Of a stretch of DNA of 64,000 bases, positions 9,508 through 17,729 are shown one piece after another; the first letter of the stretch is position 1, and every line of letters begins with the position of its first letter. A program made the translations under genes and the position numbers. The stretch lies in assembly GCF_013371465.1 (NCBI RefSeq), contig NZ_JABWDU010000006.1, forward strand, positions 1-64,000, given 5' to 3'. This stretch comes from Ensifer oleiphilus. GTDB lineage: Bacteria > Pseudomonadota > Alphaproteobacteria > Rhizobiales > Rhizobiaceae. The notes below the pieces were generated by a model. That model ran no database searches, was not told the origin of the DNA, and worked only from the letters and a program-made list of their open reading frames with translations.

Positions 9508-9942
9508 TCAGCTTCTTTCGATATCCCGCCTGAGCACGATAGACGTGGTCAGGTCCTCGATATTGTCCATGGTCGCCACTTCGTTGCGCAACTCGTTCAG
9601 CGCATTGATGGACCCGACCTCGACCTCGACGACGAGATCGAGCTGGCCGCTGACGGACGAGACCTTGCGCACGGACGAAAAGCCCGCGAGCCGATCGAGC
9701 ACGCCGATCGATGGCGTGCGCTGCAGGGTAACGAGCAGGAAGGCCTGGATCTGCCCCTCCTCTAGCTGGCCGATATCGGCGCGATAGCCGCGGATGATGC
9801 CCGCCTTTTCGAGACGGGTGACCCGCTCCGTCGTAGCACTTCTCGAAAGCCCGATCCGGCCCGCCAACGACTTCATCGGGATGCGCGCCTCCCGTGACAG
9901 GATGCTCAAAATCGTCCGGTCGATCGCGTCTGTGTCCTGCAT
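9508..9942 (-). CDS. Lrp/AsnC-family transcriptional regulator
   Basis: Second Lrp-type regulator, 144 residues: helix-turn-helix (IDRTILSILSREARIPMKSL, then GRIGLSRSATTERVTRLEK) and a RAM ligand-binding domain. The start at 9942 has a strong GGAGG site; the longer frame to 10125 would run into the neighbouring gene's leader. It is divergent from the kinase/phospholyase fusion at 10071, with an inverted repeat between them, and so is the likely regulator of that gene. Confidence 0.9.
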   Translation of the reverse strand: MQDTDAIDRTILSILSREARIPMKSLAGRIGLSRSATTERVTRLEKAGIIRGYRADIGQLEEGQIQAFLLVTLQRTPSIGVLDRLAGFSSVRKVSSVSGQLDLVVEVEVGSINALNELRNEVATMDNIEDLTTSIVLRRDIERS

Positions 9943-9991
9943 GATTTCCGCCTCCGAGCGCGCCGACAAGATGACGGTTATTATAAACATA

Positions 9992-10010
9992 ATGCCGGTG
10001 CAACCGGCAT
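9992..10010. promoter_or_regulatory. Inverted repeat, candidate Lrp operator
   Basis: A perfect 8-bp inverted repeat, ATGCCGGT-GCA-ACCGGCAT, lies between the divergent lrp gene and the fusion gene at 10071, followed by a further TGCCGGATGCAT half-like element. Position and symmetry suggest an operator for the adjacent Lrp-type regulator. Confidence 0.5.
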
Positions 10011-10070
10011 ATTGCCGGATGCATGCCTTGGCCGCTCGTGTAACTCTGCCCACAAGACAAAGGGCGCCCA

Positions 10071-13000
10071 ATGAACGACATGCTGAAGACGACACCAGAC
10101 TTTTCCATCGACCAGGCATCGGCACTGCTGACGGATCACTATGGCCTTTCCGGCACGCTCTCGCTGCTCGCCAGCGAACGCGACCAGAACTTCAAGGTCG
10201 AGGCCGCAGACGGCGCCACCTATATCCTGAAGGTCGTCAATGCCGCCGAGCCCGAGATCGAGAGCGACTTCCAGACGGCACTGCTGAGCCACGTCGCAAC
10301 CTTTGCCGGCGAATTGCCGGTGCCGCACATCGCTCCGACCTTGGCCGGCACCAGCCTTGCCGAAACCACCAGCCAGCACGGCGTGCGCCACCGTCTGCGT
10401 CTCGTCAGCTGGGTTTCGGGCCTTCCGCTTGCCGAAACCGGCCGCAGCGCCGCAGCGCTCCAGTCGCTCGGCCGGATGCTCGGTCGCTTCGACGCCTCGC
10501 TGAAGGGCTTCATGCATCCGGGCGCGTTGCGCGACCTCGACTGGGACATCCGCAACGCCGGCCGTTCCGCAGACAGGCTCGCCCATATCTCCGACCCCGA
10601 AGATCGGGCGCTGCTGGAACGCTTCCTCACCCGCTTTACGCAATCGGTAGCGCCGAGGCTCGCGACATTGCGTTCGGCCGTCATCCACAACGACGCCAAC
10701 GACTGGAATGTGCTGGTCGACAAATCAGATCATGATCGCATCTCCGGCTTGATCGATTTCGGCGACGCGCTTTATGCGCCTGTCATCGCCGAAGTCGCGA
10801 TTGCCGCCGCCTACGCCGGGCTCGACCATCCCGATCCGATGGGCGCCACCGCGGCCATCGCTCGCGGCTACCACGCCGAATATCCGCTGCTGGAAGAAGA
10901 AGTCGATCTGCTCTTCGACCTCATCGCCATGCGTCTCGTTACCTCGGTCACCATCTCGGCCTCGCGCCGCGCGCACACGGCCGACAACCCCTATCTCGCC
11001 ATCAGCGAAAAGCCGGCCTGGACGCTGCTGCGCAAGCTTGACCGGATGAACCGTCGCTTCGCCATCGCGATCCTGCGCAAGGCCTGCGGCTTCGAGGCGG
11101 CACCCGGCACGCGCGGCGTTACCGCCTGGATCGCCGAAAATCGCAAGACGCTCGCCCCCCTGCTGGAGCGCCCGGCCGCGACCTATCCGGCAGCGCTCGT
11201 GCCCTATGGCGATCCCAACCATCCGATGACGGTGAATTCATCAGGCGAACAGCCGGATGAAGCGCAGGCAATCTGGGAAGACCATTGCCGCGAACATGGC
11301 ATCGCTCTCGGCATCGGCCCTTGGGGCGAAGCCCGCACCGTCTATGCCGGCGAGATGTTCGTCTCGCGGCTGGTCGAGAACACACGTCGCACCCGCCATC
11401 TCGGCCTCGACCTGTTCATGGCCGCCGGCACCAAGGTCTTTACGCCGATCGCCGCCACGGTCGTCAGCGTCGAGGTCGAGCAGGACCCGCTCGGCTACGG
11501 CTGCCTGATCGCCCTTCGTCACGAACCCGAGGGCTGCCCGCCCTTCGTGTCGCTCTGGGGCCATATGGCCCATGAGGCCATGGGCCGGATCAAGGCCGGC
11601 GACCGGCTCGAAGCCGGCGCTCTTGTCGGCGAAATGGGGGCCCCGAAGGAAAACGGCGGCTGGGCGCCGCACCTGCACCTGCAGCTTTCCGTCGATACCA
11701 GCCTTTCGGCCACCGAAATCCTCGGCGTCGGCGAGCCGCAATATCTCGACGTCTGGGCTGAACTCTTCCCCGATGCGCGCACCTTCGCCGGCATCGCCGA
11801 GGAATTCTACAAGAAGAGCGGTCGCGCGCATGACGAGATCGTCAAGCTGCGCAAGGAATTGCTGCTGCCGAACCTGTCGATCTCCTACGACAAGCCGATC
11901 AAGTTCGTGCGCGGCGAAGGCGTCTGGCTGATCGACGACAGCGGCCGCGCTTATCTCGACTGCTTCAACAATGTCTGCCACATCGGCCATGCTCATCCGG
12001 CCGTGGTCGAGGCCATGGCAAAGCAGGCAGCCACCCTCAACACCAACACCCGCTACCTGCACGACAACATCGTCGCCTATGCGGAACGGCTGACGGCGAC
12101 GCTGCCCAAGGAATTGACGGTTGCCGGTTTCGTCAACAGCGGCTCGGAGGCAAACAGCCTAGCGCTGCGCCTGATGCGCGCCCATACCGGCCGCGAAAAC
12201 GCCATCACGCTCGACTGGTCTTATCACGGTACCACGCAGGAGCTGATCGATATCAGCCCCTACAAGTTCCGTCGCAAGGGCGGCAAGGGCCCGAAGCCGC
12301 ATGTCCATGTGGCAGCGGTTCCCGACAGCTATCGTGCGCCGGCCGACTGGCCGGCCGAAGAGCACGGCAAGCGCTTTGCCGAAAGCGTCGCCGAACAGAT
12401 CGCCGTCATGCAGGCAAAGGGCGAAGGCCCCGGCTTCTTCATCGCGGAATCGATCCCGAGCGTCGCCGGCCAGGTGTTCCTGCCGGAAGGCTACTTGAAG
12501 GAAGTCTATCGCCTGGTGCGCGAAGCCGGCGGTGTGTGCATCGCCGATGAGGTCCAGGTCGGCTTCGGCCGCGTCGGCAGCCATTGGTGGGCGTTCGAGA
12601 CGCAAGGCGTGGTGCCCGACATCGTCACCATGGGCAAGCCGATCGGCGACGGTCATCCGCTCGCCGCCGTCGTCACCACCCGCGACGTCACCGACAGCTT
12701 CAACAACGGCATGGAGTACTTCAACACCTTCGGCGGAAACCCGGTTTCCTGCGCCGTCGGCCTTGCCGTGCTCGACGTCATCGAAGGACAGGACCTGCGC
12801 GGCAACGCGCTTGCCGTCGGCAACTACCTCATCTCCTCCTTCAAGGCGATGCAGGCACGCTACGAGGTGATCGGCGACGTGCGCGGCATGGGGCTCTTTC
12901 TCGGCATCGAACTGGTGACCGACCGTAAGACCAAGGCACCCGCCACCGAATTTGCCAGGGCCGTATCCAATGGCGCGCGCCAGCGCGGCGTGCTGATGGG

Positions 13001-13127
13001 GACCGAAGGACCGCATGACAACGTCTTGAAGATGCGCCCGCCGATGATCTTCTCGAAACGCGACGCCGACCATCTGCTCGCCGTTCTCGAAGAGACTTTT
13101 GCGGATGTGAAAAGGAAGCTCGGTTAA
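10071..13127 (+). CDS. Kinase / M23 / AGXT2L-like phospholyase fusion protein
   Basis: Three-domain protein of 1018 residues. Residues about 1-350 are an aminoglycoside/hydroxylysine-kinase-like phosphotransferase (catalytic [12 protein letters not shown] and LIDFGDA). Residues about 380-570 are an M23 (LytM-like) beta-barrel with all zinc ligands in place: His443 and Asp447 (HLGLD) and His534-x-His536 (HLHLQ). Residues about 590-1018 are a class III PLP enzyme with [11 protein letters not shown] and Lys856 in [10 protein letters not shown]. This last part resembles the vertebrate phospholyases for phosphoethanolamine and phosphohydroxylysine (AGXT2L1/2), whose kinase partner belongs to the same kinase family as the N-terminus. 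I infer that the protein phosphorylates an amino alcohol and then eliminates phosphate and ammonia. The role of the M23 domain is unknown. Databases usually call such proteins aminotransferases. Confidence 0.8.
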   Translation: MNDMLKTTPDFSIDQASALLTDHYGLSGTLSLLASERDQNFKVEAADGATYILKVVNAAEPEIESDFQTALLSHVATFAGELPVPHIAPTLAGTSLAETTSQHGVRHRLRLVSWVSGLPLAETGRSAAALQSLGRMLGRFDASLKGFMHPGALRDLDWDIRNAGRSADRLAHISDPEDRALLERFLTRFTQSVAPRLATLRSAVIHNDANDWNVLVDKSDHDRISGLIDFGDALYAPVIAEVAIAAAYAGLDHPDPMGATAAIARGYHAEYPLLEEEVDLLFDLIAMRLVTSVTISASRRAHTADNPYLAISEKPAWTLLRKLDRMNRRFAIAILRKACGFEAAPGTRGVTAWIAENRKTLAPLLERPAATYPAALVPYGDPNHPMTVNSSGEQPDEAQAIWEDHCREHGIALGIGPWGEARTVYAGEMFVSRLVENTRRTRHLGLDLFMAAGTKVFTPIAATVVSVEVEQDPLGYGCLIALRHEPEGCPPFVSLWGHMAHEAMGRIKAGDRLEAGALVGEMGAPKENGGWAPHLHLQLSVDTSLSATEILGVGEPQYLDVWAELFPDARTFAGIAEEFYKKSGRAHDEIVKLRKELLLPNLSISYDKPIKFVRGEGVWLIDDSGRAYLDCFNNVCHIGHAHPAVVEAMAKQAATLNTNTRYLHDNIVAYAERLTATLPKELTVAGFVNSGSEANSLALRLMRAHTGRENAITLDWSYHGTTQELIDISPYKFRRKGGKGPKPHVHVAAVPDSYRAPADWPAEEHGKRFAESVAEQIAVMQAKGEGPGFFIAESIPSVAGQVFLPEGYLKEVYRLVREAGGVCIADEVQVGFGRVGSHWWAFETQGVVPDIVTMGKPIGDGHPLAAVVTTRDVTDSFNNGMEYFNTFGGNPVSCAVGLAVLDVIEGQDLRGNALAVGNYLISSFKAMQARYEVIGDVRGMGLFLGIELVTDRKTKAPATEFARAVSNGARQRGVLMGTEGPHDNVLKMRPPMIFSKRDADHLLAVLEETFADVKRKLG

Positions 13128-13128
13128 A

Positions 13129-13230
13129 GCACTGCCAGGAAAAGTGCGGAGCGGTTTTCCGTCAGGAAGCGCGTAAACACAAAGACATAGAGCGTTTTTG
13201 TGTTCCGTAAATCGGAAACGCTCTAAAGGC
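13129..13230. repeat. Rhizobial-type intergenic repeat element
   Basis: The sequence after the fusion gene contains AGCGGTTTTCC, GCGTAAACACAAAGACATAG and the inverted pair AGAGCGTTT / AAACGCTCT (13190-13225). This looks like the dispersed mosaic elements common between genes in Rhizobium-group genomes. I did not find a second copy in this window. Confidence 0.45.
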
Positions 13231-13336
13231 CGAGCTCGATACCGCCGAAACGATAGCCAGTTGGCCGGGACGCACACGCGCCCCGGCAGCGAAGATGCAT
13301 GCCTTCAAAACTGCATAACAAGAGGAGAACAGAACA

Positions 13337-14347
13337 ATGAAATCAGCAATTCTTGCACTTGCGAGTGCTGCCTTTCTCGCTGGAACGGCGGCAAGTGCCG
13401 CCACGCTCGACGTCGTCAAGGAACGCGGCGAGCTTCGCTGCGGTGTCAGCCAGGGCGTACTCGGCTTTTCCGCGCCGAACGACAAGGGCGAATGGAGCGG
13501 CTTTGACATCGACTTCTGCCGTGCGGTCGCTGCGGCAACGCTCGGCAACCCGGACAAGGTAAAGTACGTCCCGCTGTCGACCAAGGAGCGCTTCACGGCG
13601 CTGCAGTCGGGCGAAGTCGATCTGCTTTCGCGCCAGACCACCTGGACGCTGTCGCGCGACAGCGATCTCGGCATGAGCTTCGTCGGCGTCAACTACTATG
13701 ACGGCCAGGCCTTCATGGTGCGCAACGACCTCGGCGTGAAGAGTGTCAAGGAACTTTCGGGCGCGTCCATCTGCACGGAGACCGGCACGACCACCGAGCA
13801 GAACATGGCCGACTACTTCAGCTCCAACAACATTCAGTACCAGGTCATCGCCTTTGAAAAGCCCGACCAGACGATCCAGGCCTTCAATACGGCACGCTGC
13901 GACGTCTATTCGACCGATGCCTCGGCGCTCTATGCCCAGCGCCTGACGCTGAACGACCCGGACCGCTTCGTCGTGCTGCCGGAAGTCATCTCCAAGGAGC
14001 CGCTTGGACCGGCCGTGCGCCAGGGTGACGAGCAGTGGTTCAAGGTCGTGCGCTGGACATTGTTCGCAATGATCGAAGCCGAAGAACTTGGTATCACCAA
14101 GGAGAATGCGACCAAGATGCAGGAAAGCGGCACGGTCGGCCAGAAGCGCTTCCTCGGCATCGACAACGAAGCCGGCAAGGCGCTGGGCCTCGGCCCGACC
14201 TGGGCCTTCCAGGCGATCTCCGCCGTCGGCAACTATGGTGAAGTGTTCGAAAAGCACCTCGGCAAGGACAGCGCGCTCAAGATCGACCGTGGCCTCAACA
14301 AGCTCTGGAACCAGGGCGGCCTGATGTACGCGCCGCCGGCGCGCTGA
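13337..14347 (+). CDS. General amino-acid ABC transporter binding protein (AapJ-like)
   Basis: Periplasmic substrate-binding protein of 336 residues from the polar amino-acid family (SBP_bac_3), closest in character to AapJ/BztA. A Sec signal peptide is present (MKSAILALASAAFLAGTAASA), followed by typical family segments such as LDVVKERGELRCGVSQG and GFDIDFCRAVAAAT. AGAGGAGA precedes the ATG. No permease or ATPase gene is adjacent, so it must use components encoded elsewhere. It follows the kinase/phospholyase fusion by about 210 bases and is in the same direction, so it may deliver that enzyme's substrate. Confidence 0.88.
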   Translation: MKSAILALASAAFLAGTAASAATLDVVKERGELRCGVSQGVLGFSAPNDKGEWSGFDIDFCRAVAAATLGNPDKVKYVPLSTKERFTALQSGEVDLLSRQTTWTLSRDSDLGMSFVGVNYYDGQAFMVRNDLGVKSVKELSGASICTETGTTTEQNMADYFSSNNIQYQVIAFEKPDQTIQAFNTARCDVYSTDASALYAQRLTLNDPDRFVVLPEVISKEPLGPAVRQGDEQWFKVVRWTLFAMIEAEELGITKENATKMQESGTVGQKRFLGIDNEAGKALGLGPTWAFQAISAVGNYGEVFEKHLGKDSALKIDRGLNKLWNQGGLMYAPPAR

Positions 14348-14413
14348 TCGAAGGCAAATCCGGGGAAGGTCTTTCCCCGGAACTGCGCCAACCAACAGAC
14401 CAGCCAACCAACT

Positions 14414-14440
14414 CGCCGCGGCCCTCACCGCGGCGTTTTT
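14414..14440 (+). terminator. Rho-independent terminator after the AapJ-like gene
   Basis: CGCCGCGG-CCCTCA-CCGCGGCG forms an 8-bp GC stem followed directly by TTTTT, about 70 bases past the stop codon. Confidence 0.85.
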
Positions 14441-14726
14441 CGTTTCGGGCGATCGGTGAGAAGCAGTTGCATTCTGTCGGTCTGCCCGGGGCGAGGCTTT
14501 GCGCAGCGCCGCTTGAGGCAGCTTTTCCAATACGGATCCAAGCGGTTCAGCACAAACTCCCGGTTTTGATTTCGCGCCAGACAGCCGACAAGTCAAATTT
14601 CGTCACGGGAGATCGCCAAGCCAACGAGAACCACCCCGTTCCCTGTGCCTGCAACAGGGGTCGATCGGGTCGTTGAACTCCCCCAAAACGAGGGAGGAAT
14701 GAGGGAGAGTGGATTGCCATCAAGCA

Positions 14727-14767
14727 AAAGCAAAGGCCGCGAAGGGAGCCCCCGCGGCCTTTGCTTT
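14727..14767 (-). terminator. Terminator of the livMG-livJ-livF-livH operon
   Basis: A perfect 15-bp inverted repeat (AAAGCAAAGGCCGCG / CGCGGCCTTTGCTTT) with an 11-base loop lies 26 bases past the livH stop; on the minus strand the stem ends in CTTTTGCTT. Confidence 0.75.
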
Positions 14768-14792
14768 CACGTCGAAAGGATCGCTTTGGCGA

Positions 14793-15680
14793 TCAGAGCT
14801 TTACGATGGTCTTGCGTGCCAGCAGGCCCTGCGGCGCGAAGAGAAGCACGCCGATGACGAGCAGGATGGTGAAGGCATCGCGGTAGCTGAGCAGGCTTTC
14901 CGGCAGATAAGCCTGCAGGAACACCTCGATGAAGCCGAGCAGGAAGCCGCCGGCAACGGCGCCCGACAGGCTGCCGAGCCCGCCGATGATCGCGGCGATG
15001 AACGCCTTCAGCACCGGCAGGAAGCCCATCAGCGGATCGACGCTGCCGCGCTGCGCCACCCAGAGAATACCTGCAACGCCGGCAAGCAGCCCCGAAATGG
15101 CAAAGGCTGTCGCCACGACGGCGTTGGCGCGAATGCCCATCAGCCGGACGATCGCGAAATCCTCGGACGCTGCCCGCATCGCCCGGCCGAGAACGGTGGT
15201 GCGCAGGAAGAGATTGAGCCCGACGAGCATGATAACGGTAACCAGGATCGACGTGCCCTGGATGAGGCCGAGATGGAGGCCGCCGATCTCGATCGTGCCG
15301 GAAAAGCTTTCCGGCATCGGCACCGGCTTCGGTCGGGCCGAGATGAAATTCTGGAAGATGACGCGCAGGATGGCGCTGACGGCAAAGCTGGTGAGAAGCA
15401 GTGTCGTGCCGCTGGCGCCGCGCACCGGCCGGAAGGCGACGCGCTCCATCAGCATGGCAAGCGCCACCGCAATCATCAGCGCACCGAAGACTGCAAGCGG
15501 AAACGGCAGGCCGAGCAGAAGCGCGAAACACAGCCCATAGCCGGCTGCCGTCATCAGCTCGCCATGGGCGAAATTGATCAGCCCCATGATCGAGAAGACG
15601 ACCGCAAGCCCGAGCGCGAGGAGCGCATAGGTGCCGCCGAGGCTGAGCGCGTTGACCAACTGCTGCAGGAACATGTCCAT
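14793..15680 (-). CDS. Branched-chain-type ABC transporter permease (LivH-like)
   Basis: Integral inner-membrane permease of 295 residues with about eight hydrophobic segments. The family segment GLINFAHGELMTAAGYGLC lies near the start, and the EAA-like loop (RAMRAASEDFAIVRLMGI) that contacts the ATPase is visible. It is the last gene of the four-gene transporter operon, 26 bases after livF. The family moves branched-chain amino acids but also many other small organic solutes, so the substrate here is not fixed by sequence. Confidence 0.9.
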   Translation of the reverse strand: MDMFLQQLVNALSLGGTYALLALGLAVVFSIMGLINFAHGELMTAAGYGLCFALLLGLPFPLAVFGALMIAVALAMLMERVAFRPVRGASGTTLLLTSFAVSAILRVIFQNFISARPKPVPMPESFSGTIEIGGLHLGLIQGTSILVTVIMLVGLNLFLRTTVLGRAMRAASEDFAIVRLMGIRANAVVATAFAISGLLAGVAGILWVAQRGSVDPLMGFLPVLKAFIAAIIGGLGSLSGAVAGGFLLGFIEVFLQAYLPESLLSYRDAFTILLVIGVLLFAPQGLLARKTIVKL

Positions 15681-15706
15681 CGTTGTGACCTCTTTGCCCC
15701 CGGGCC

Positions 15707-16444
15707 TCAGGCGCCGAGATAGGCGCCCTGGATTTCGGTTGAATTGCGAAGCTCGGCGGCGGTGCCGGAGAGCACGATGCGTCCATTCGCCATGACATAA
15801 CCGGCGTCGGCGATTTCGAGCGACAGCGCCACGTTCTGCTCGACCAGCAGGATTGTCAGGCCTTTCTGGCGCAGGCCGGCGATCAGGTCGAAGATCAGGT
15901 CGACCACCTGCGGCGCGAGCCCGAGCGACGGCTCGTCGAGCAGCAAGAGGTCGGGCGACGACATCATCGAACGGGCGATCGCCAGCATCTGCTGCTCGCC
16001 ACCGGACAGCGAACCGGCCTTCTGGCTGAGACGTTCTTTCAGGATCGGGAAGCGCGACAGCATGTCTTCGCGCACTTCGGAGATAGCACCCCGCGCCTTG
16101 TGCATGGCACCGCCGAGCAGCAGGTGCTCGTCCACCGTCAGGCTCGGAAAGATGCGCCGCCCTTCGGGCGTCAGCGTCATGCCGAGCCGGACGATCTGTT
16201 CCGGCGGCAGGCCGGAAATGTCCTGGCCGTTGAACGACACCCGCCCTGCCTTCTTGGCGGCCAGCCCTACCAGCGCATTCAGTGTCGAGCTTTTGCCGGC
16301 GCCGTTGGCGCCGAGCAGCGTGACGATCTGCCCCTTGTTGACGGTGAGGTCGACACCCTTCAGCGCCTCGACCGCACCATAGGCGACCTTGAGGCCGCTG
16401 ACCTCGAGCAAGGGCTTCTGCGCTGGAATTTCACTGTGCATCAT
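15707..16444 (-). CDS. Branched-chain-type ABC transporter ATPase (LivF-like)
   Basis: ATP-binding subunit of 245 residues: Walker A GANGAGKSS, signature LSGGEQQMLAIARSMM, Walker B LLLLDEPSLGLAP, and the LivF-type ending with YVMANGRIVLSGTA. The ATG at 16444 has AGGAC upstream; the frame extends to 16489 but without a better start. It pairs with the ATPase half of the LivM-LivG fusion to give the usual heterodimeric ATPase. Confidence 0.9.
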   Translation of the reverse strand: MMHSEIPAQKPLLEVSGLKVAYGAVEALKGVDLTVNKGQIVTLLGANGAGKSSTLNALVGLAAKKAGRVSFNGQDISGLPPEQIVRLGMTLTPEGRRIFPSLTVDEHLLLGGAMHKARGAISEVREDMLSRFPILKERLSQKAGSLSGGEQQMLAIARSMMSSPDLLLLDEPSLGLAPQVVDLIFDLIAGLRQKGLTILLVEQNVALSLEIADAGYVMANGRIVLSGTAAELRNSTEIQGAYLGA

Positions 16445-16531
16445 CGGGGCAAAGTCCTGCCATGGATTGCGAGACGGCCTTGCAGCCAAGCGATCTCCGG
16501 CCTGTCGCCGGAGATCTCGAGTAGCAGCGGT

Positions 16532-17695
16532 TCAGGGGGCCGGAATGTCGGCAGCGGCCGGAACACCCTGACTGATCAGCTCGCGGTTACCACCGCCGAT
16601 GCGCACCAGCGACACCGAGCGCAAAGGCATGCCTTGCGTGCCGGCGTAGCTGATCGGGCCGGTGACGCCCTGGACGTTTTCGAGCGAGGCGATCGCGTTG
16701 CGGATGGCGACGGGGTCGATGCTGTTGGCTTCAGTCACCGCAGCGTCGATGACCTTGCCGAGGTCATAGCCGTTGGCGATGTAGACCGTATCCGGCTCCT
16801 GGCCGAACTTCTCCTTGTACTTGACGTTGAAGTCGGCAAGCGGGCTGCCCTCGCTGGCAAAGCCGGCCGTGGTGAAGACCACGCCGTCGACGGTGGCGCC
16901 AAGGCCGAAGGTCGTCGGCGAGTCGATGCCGTCACTGCCGAGGATCGGAATGGTGACGCCGGCGCCGCGCAGCTGGCGGATGAAGGCCGGGAAATCGGGC
17001 TCGTAGGCAGCCGTCATGATGACATCGGGAGCCGGGTTCATTGCCTTGATCTTGGTGACTTCAGCGCCGAAATCCTGCTGGCCCATGCTGAAGGTGCCTT
17101 CGCCCAGCAACTCACCGCCCTTGGCCTTGAAGGCGACGCCGAAATACTCCGGAAGCTTCAGCGTGTAGGCGCTGTCGGGAGACTTCAGGATATACGCCTT
17201 CTTGTAGCCCTTCTCGACCGCATAAGTCGCAAGCACTGAGGCCTGTACGTTGTCGGCTGGGTAGTTGCCGAACATGTAGTCGCCCACTGCAAGCGGCATG
17301 GTCGGGGTCGTCGCGCAGAACGAGAAAGCCGGGATCTGGGCGGCCTGCGTCACCTGGCCGGCGGCGATCGACGGATCGGCGTCGCAGGGGGTGATCATGA
17401 TCTTGACGCCCTGGTCGACCAGTTCCTGCGCCACCAGCGCCGTCTGGGCCGCATCCGAGCGGGTATCCTTGGCCACGAGCTTGATCGGGAACTTGCCGGC
17501 AGCGCCGCCCGCGGCGTTGATTTCCTCGACCGCCATCTCCAGGCCCTTCAGCGACGGCTGGTCGTAGGGGGCGAGACCGCCGGTCTGGGCGGTCGCAAGA
17601 CCGATCACCAGGTCTTCCGCGAATGCCGGCAGCGGCGACAGCGCGACGCCGCCAAGGATGGTTGTGAGGCACAATGTCTTGAGACTGGATTTCAT
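16532..17695 (-). CDS. Branched-chain-type ABC transporter binding protein (LivJ/K-like)
   Basis: Periplasmic binding protein (type I fold) of 387 residues with a Sec signal peptide (MKSSLKTLCLTTILGGVALS, cleavage after PAFA). The mature start EDLVIGLATAQTGGLAPYDQ and later LKGLEMAVEEINAAGGA are typical of the Leu/Ile/Val family. It sits between the fused permease-ATPase gene and livF in one operon divergent from the RpiR-type regulator. Confidence 0.9.
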   Translation of the reverse strand: MKSSLKTLCLTTILGGVALSPLPAFAEDLVIGLATAQTGGLAPYDQPSLKGLEMAVEEINAAGGAAGKFPIKLVAKDTRSDAAQTALVAQELVDQGVKIMITPCDADPSIAAGQVTQAAQIPAFSFCATTPTMPLAVGDYMFGNYPADNVQASVLATYAVEKGYKKAYILKSPDSAYTLKLPEYFGVAFKAKGGELLGEGTFSMGQQDFGAEVTKIKAMNPAPDVIMTAAYEPDFPAFIRQLRGAGVTIPILGSDGIDSPTTFGLGATVDGVVFTTAGFASEGSPLADFNVKYKEKFGQEPDTVYIANGYDLGKVIDAAVTEANSIDPVAIRNAIASLENVQGVTGPISYAGTQGMPLRSVSLVRIGGGNRELISQGVPAAADIPAP

Positions 17696-17729
17696 CGGTA
17701 AGCTCCCTCTTTCTGATTTCGTTTACTGA

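Larger units (their letters stand above)
14348..14792. other. Intergenic region between convergent SBP and livH genes
   Basis: This 445-base gap holds three hairpins (listed separately, except a TCCGGGGAA/TTCCCCGGA stem at 14359-14379) at its two ends. The middle, about 14441-14726, shows no gene, RNA or repeat that I can recognise. Confidence 0.5.
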
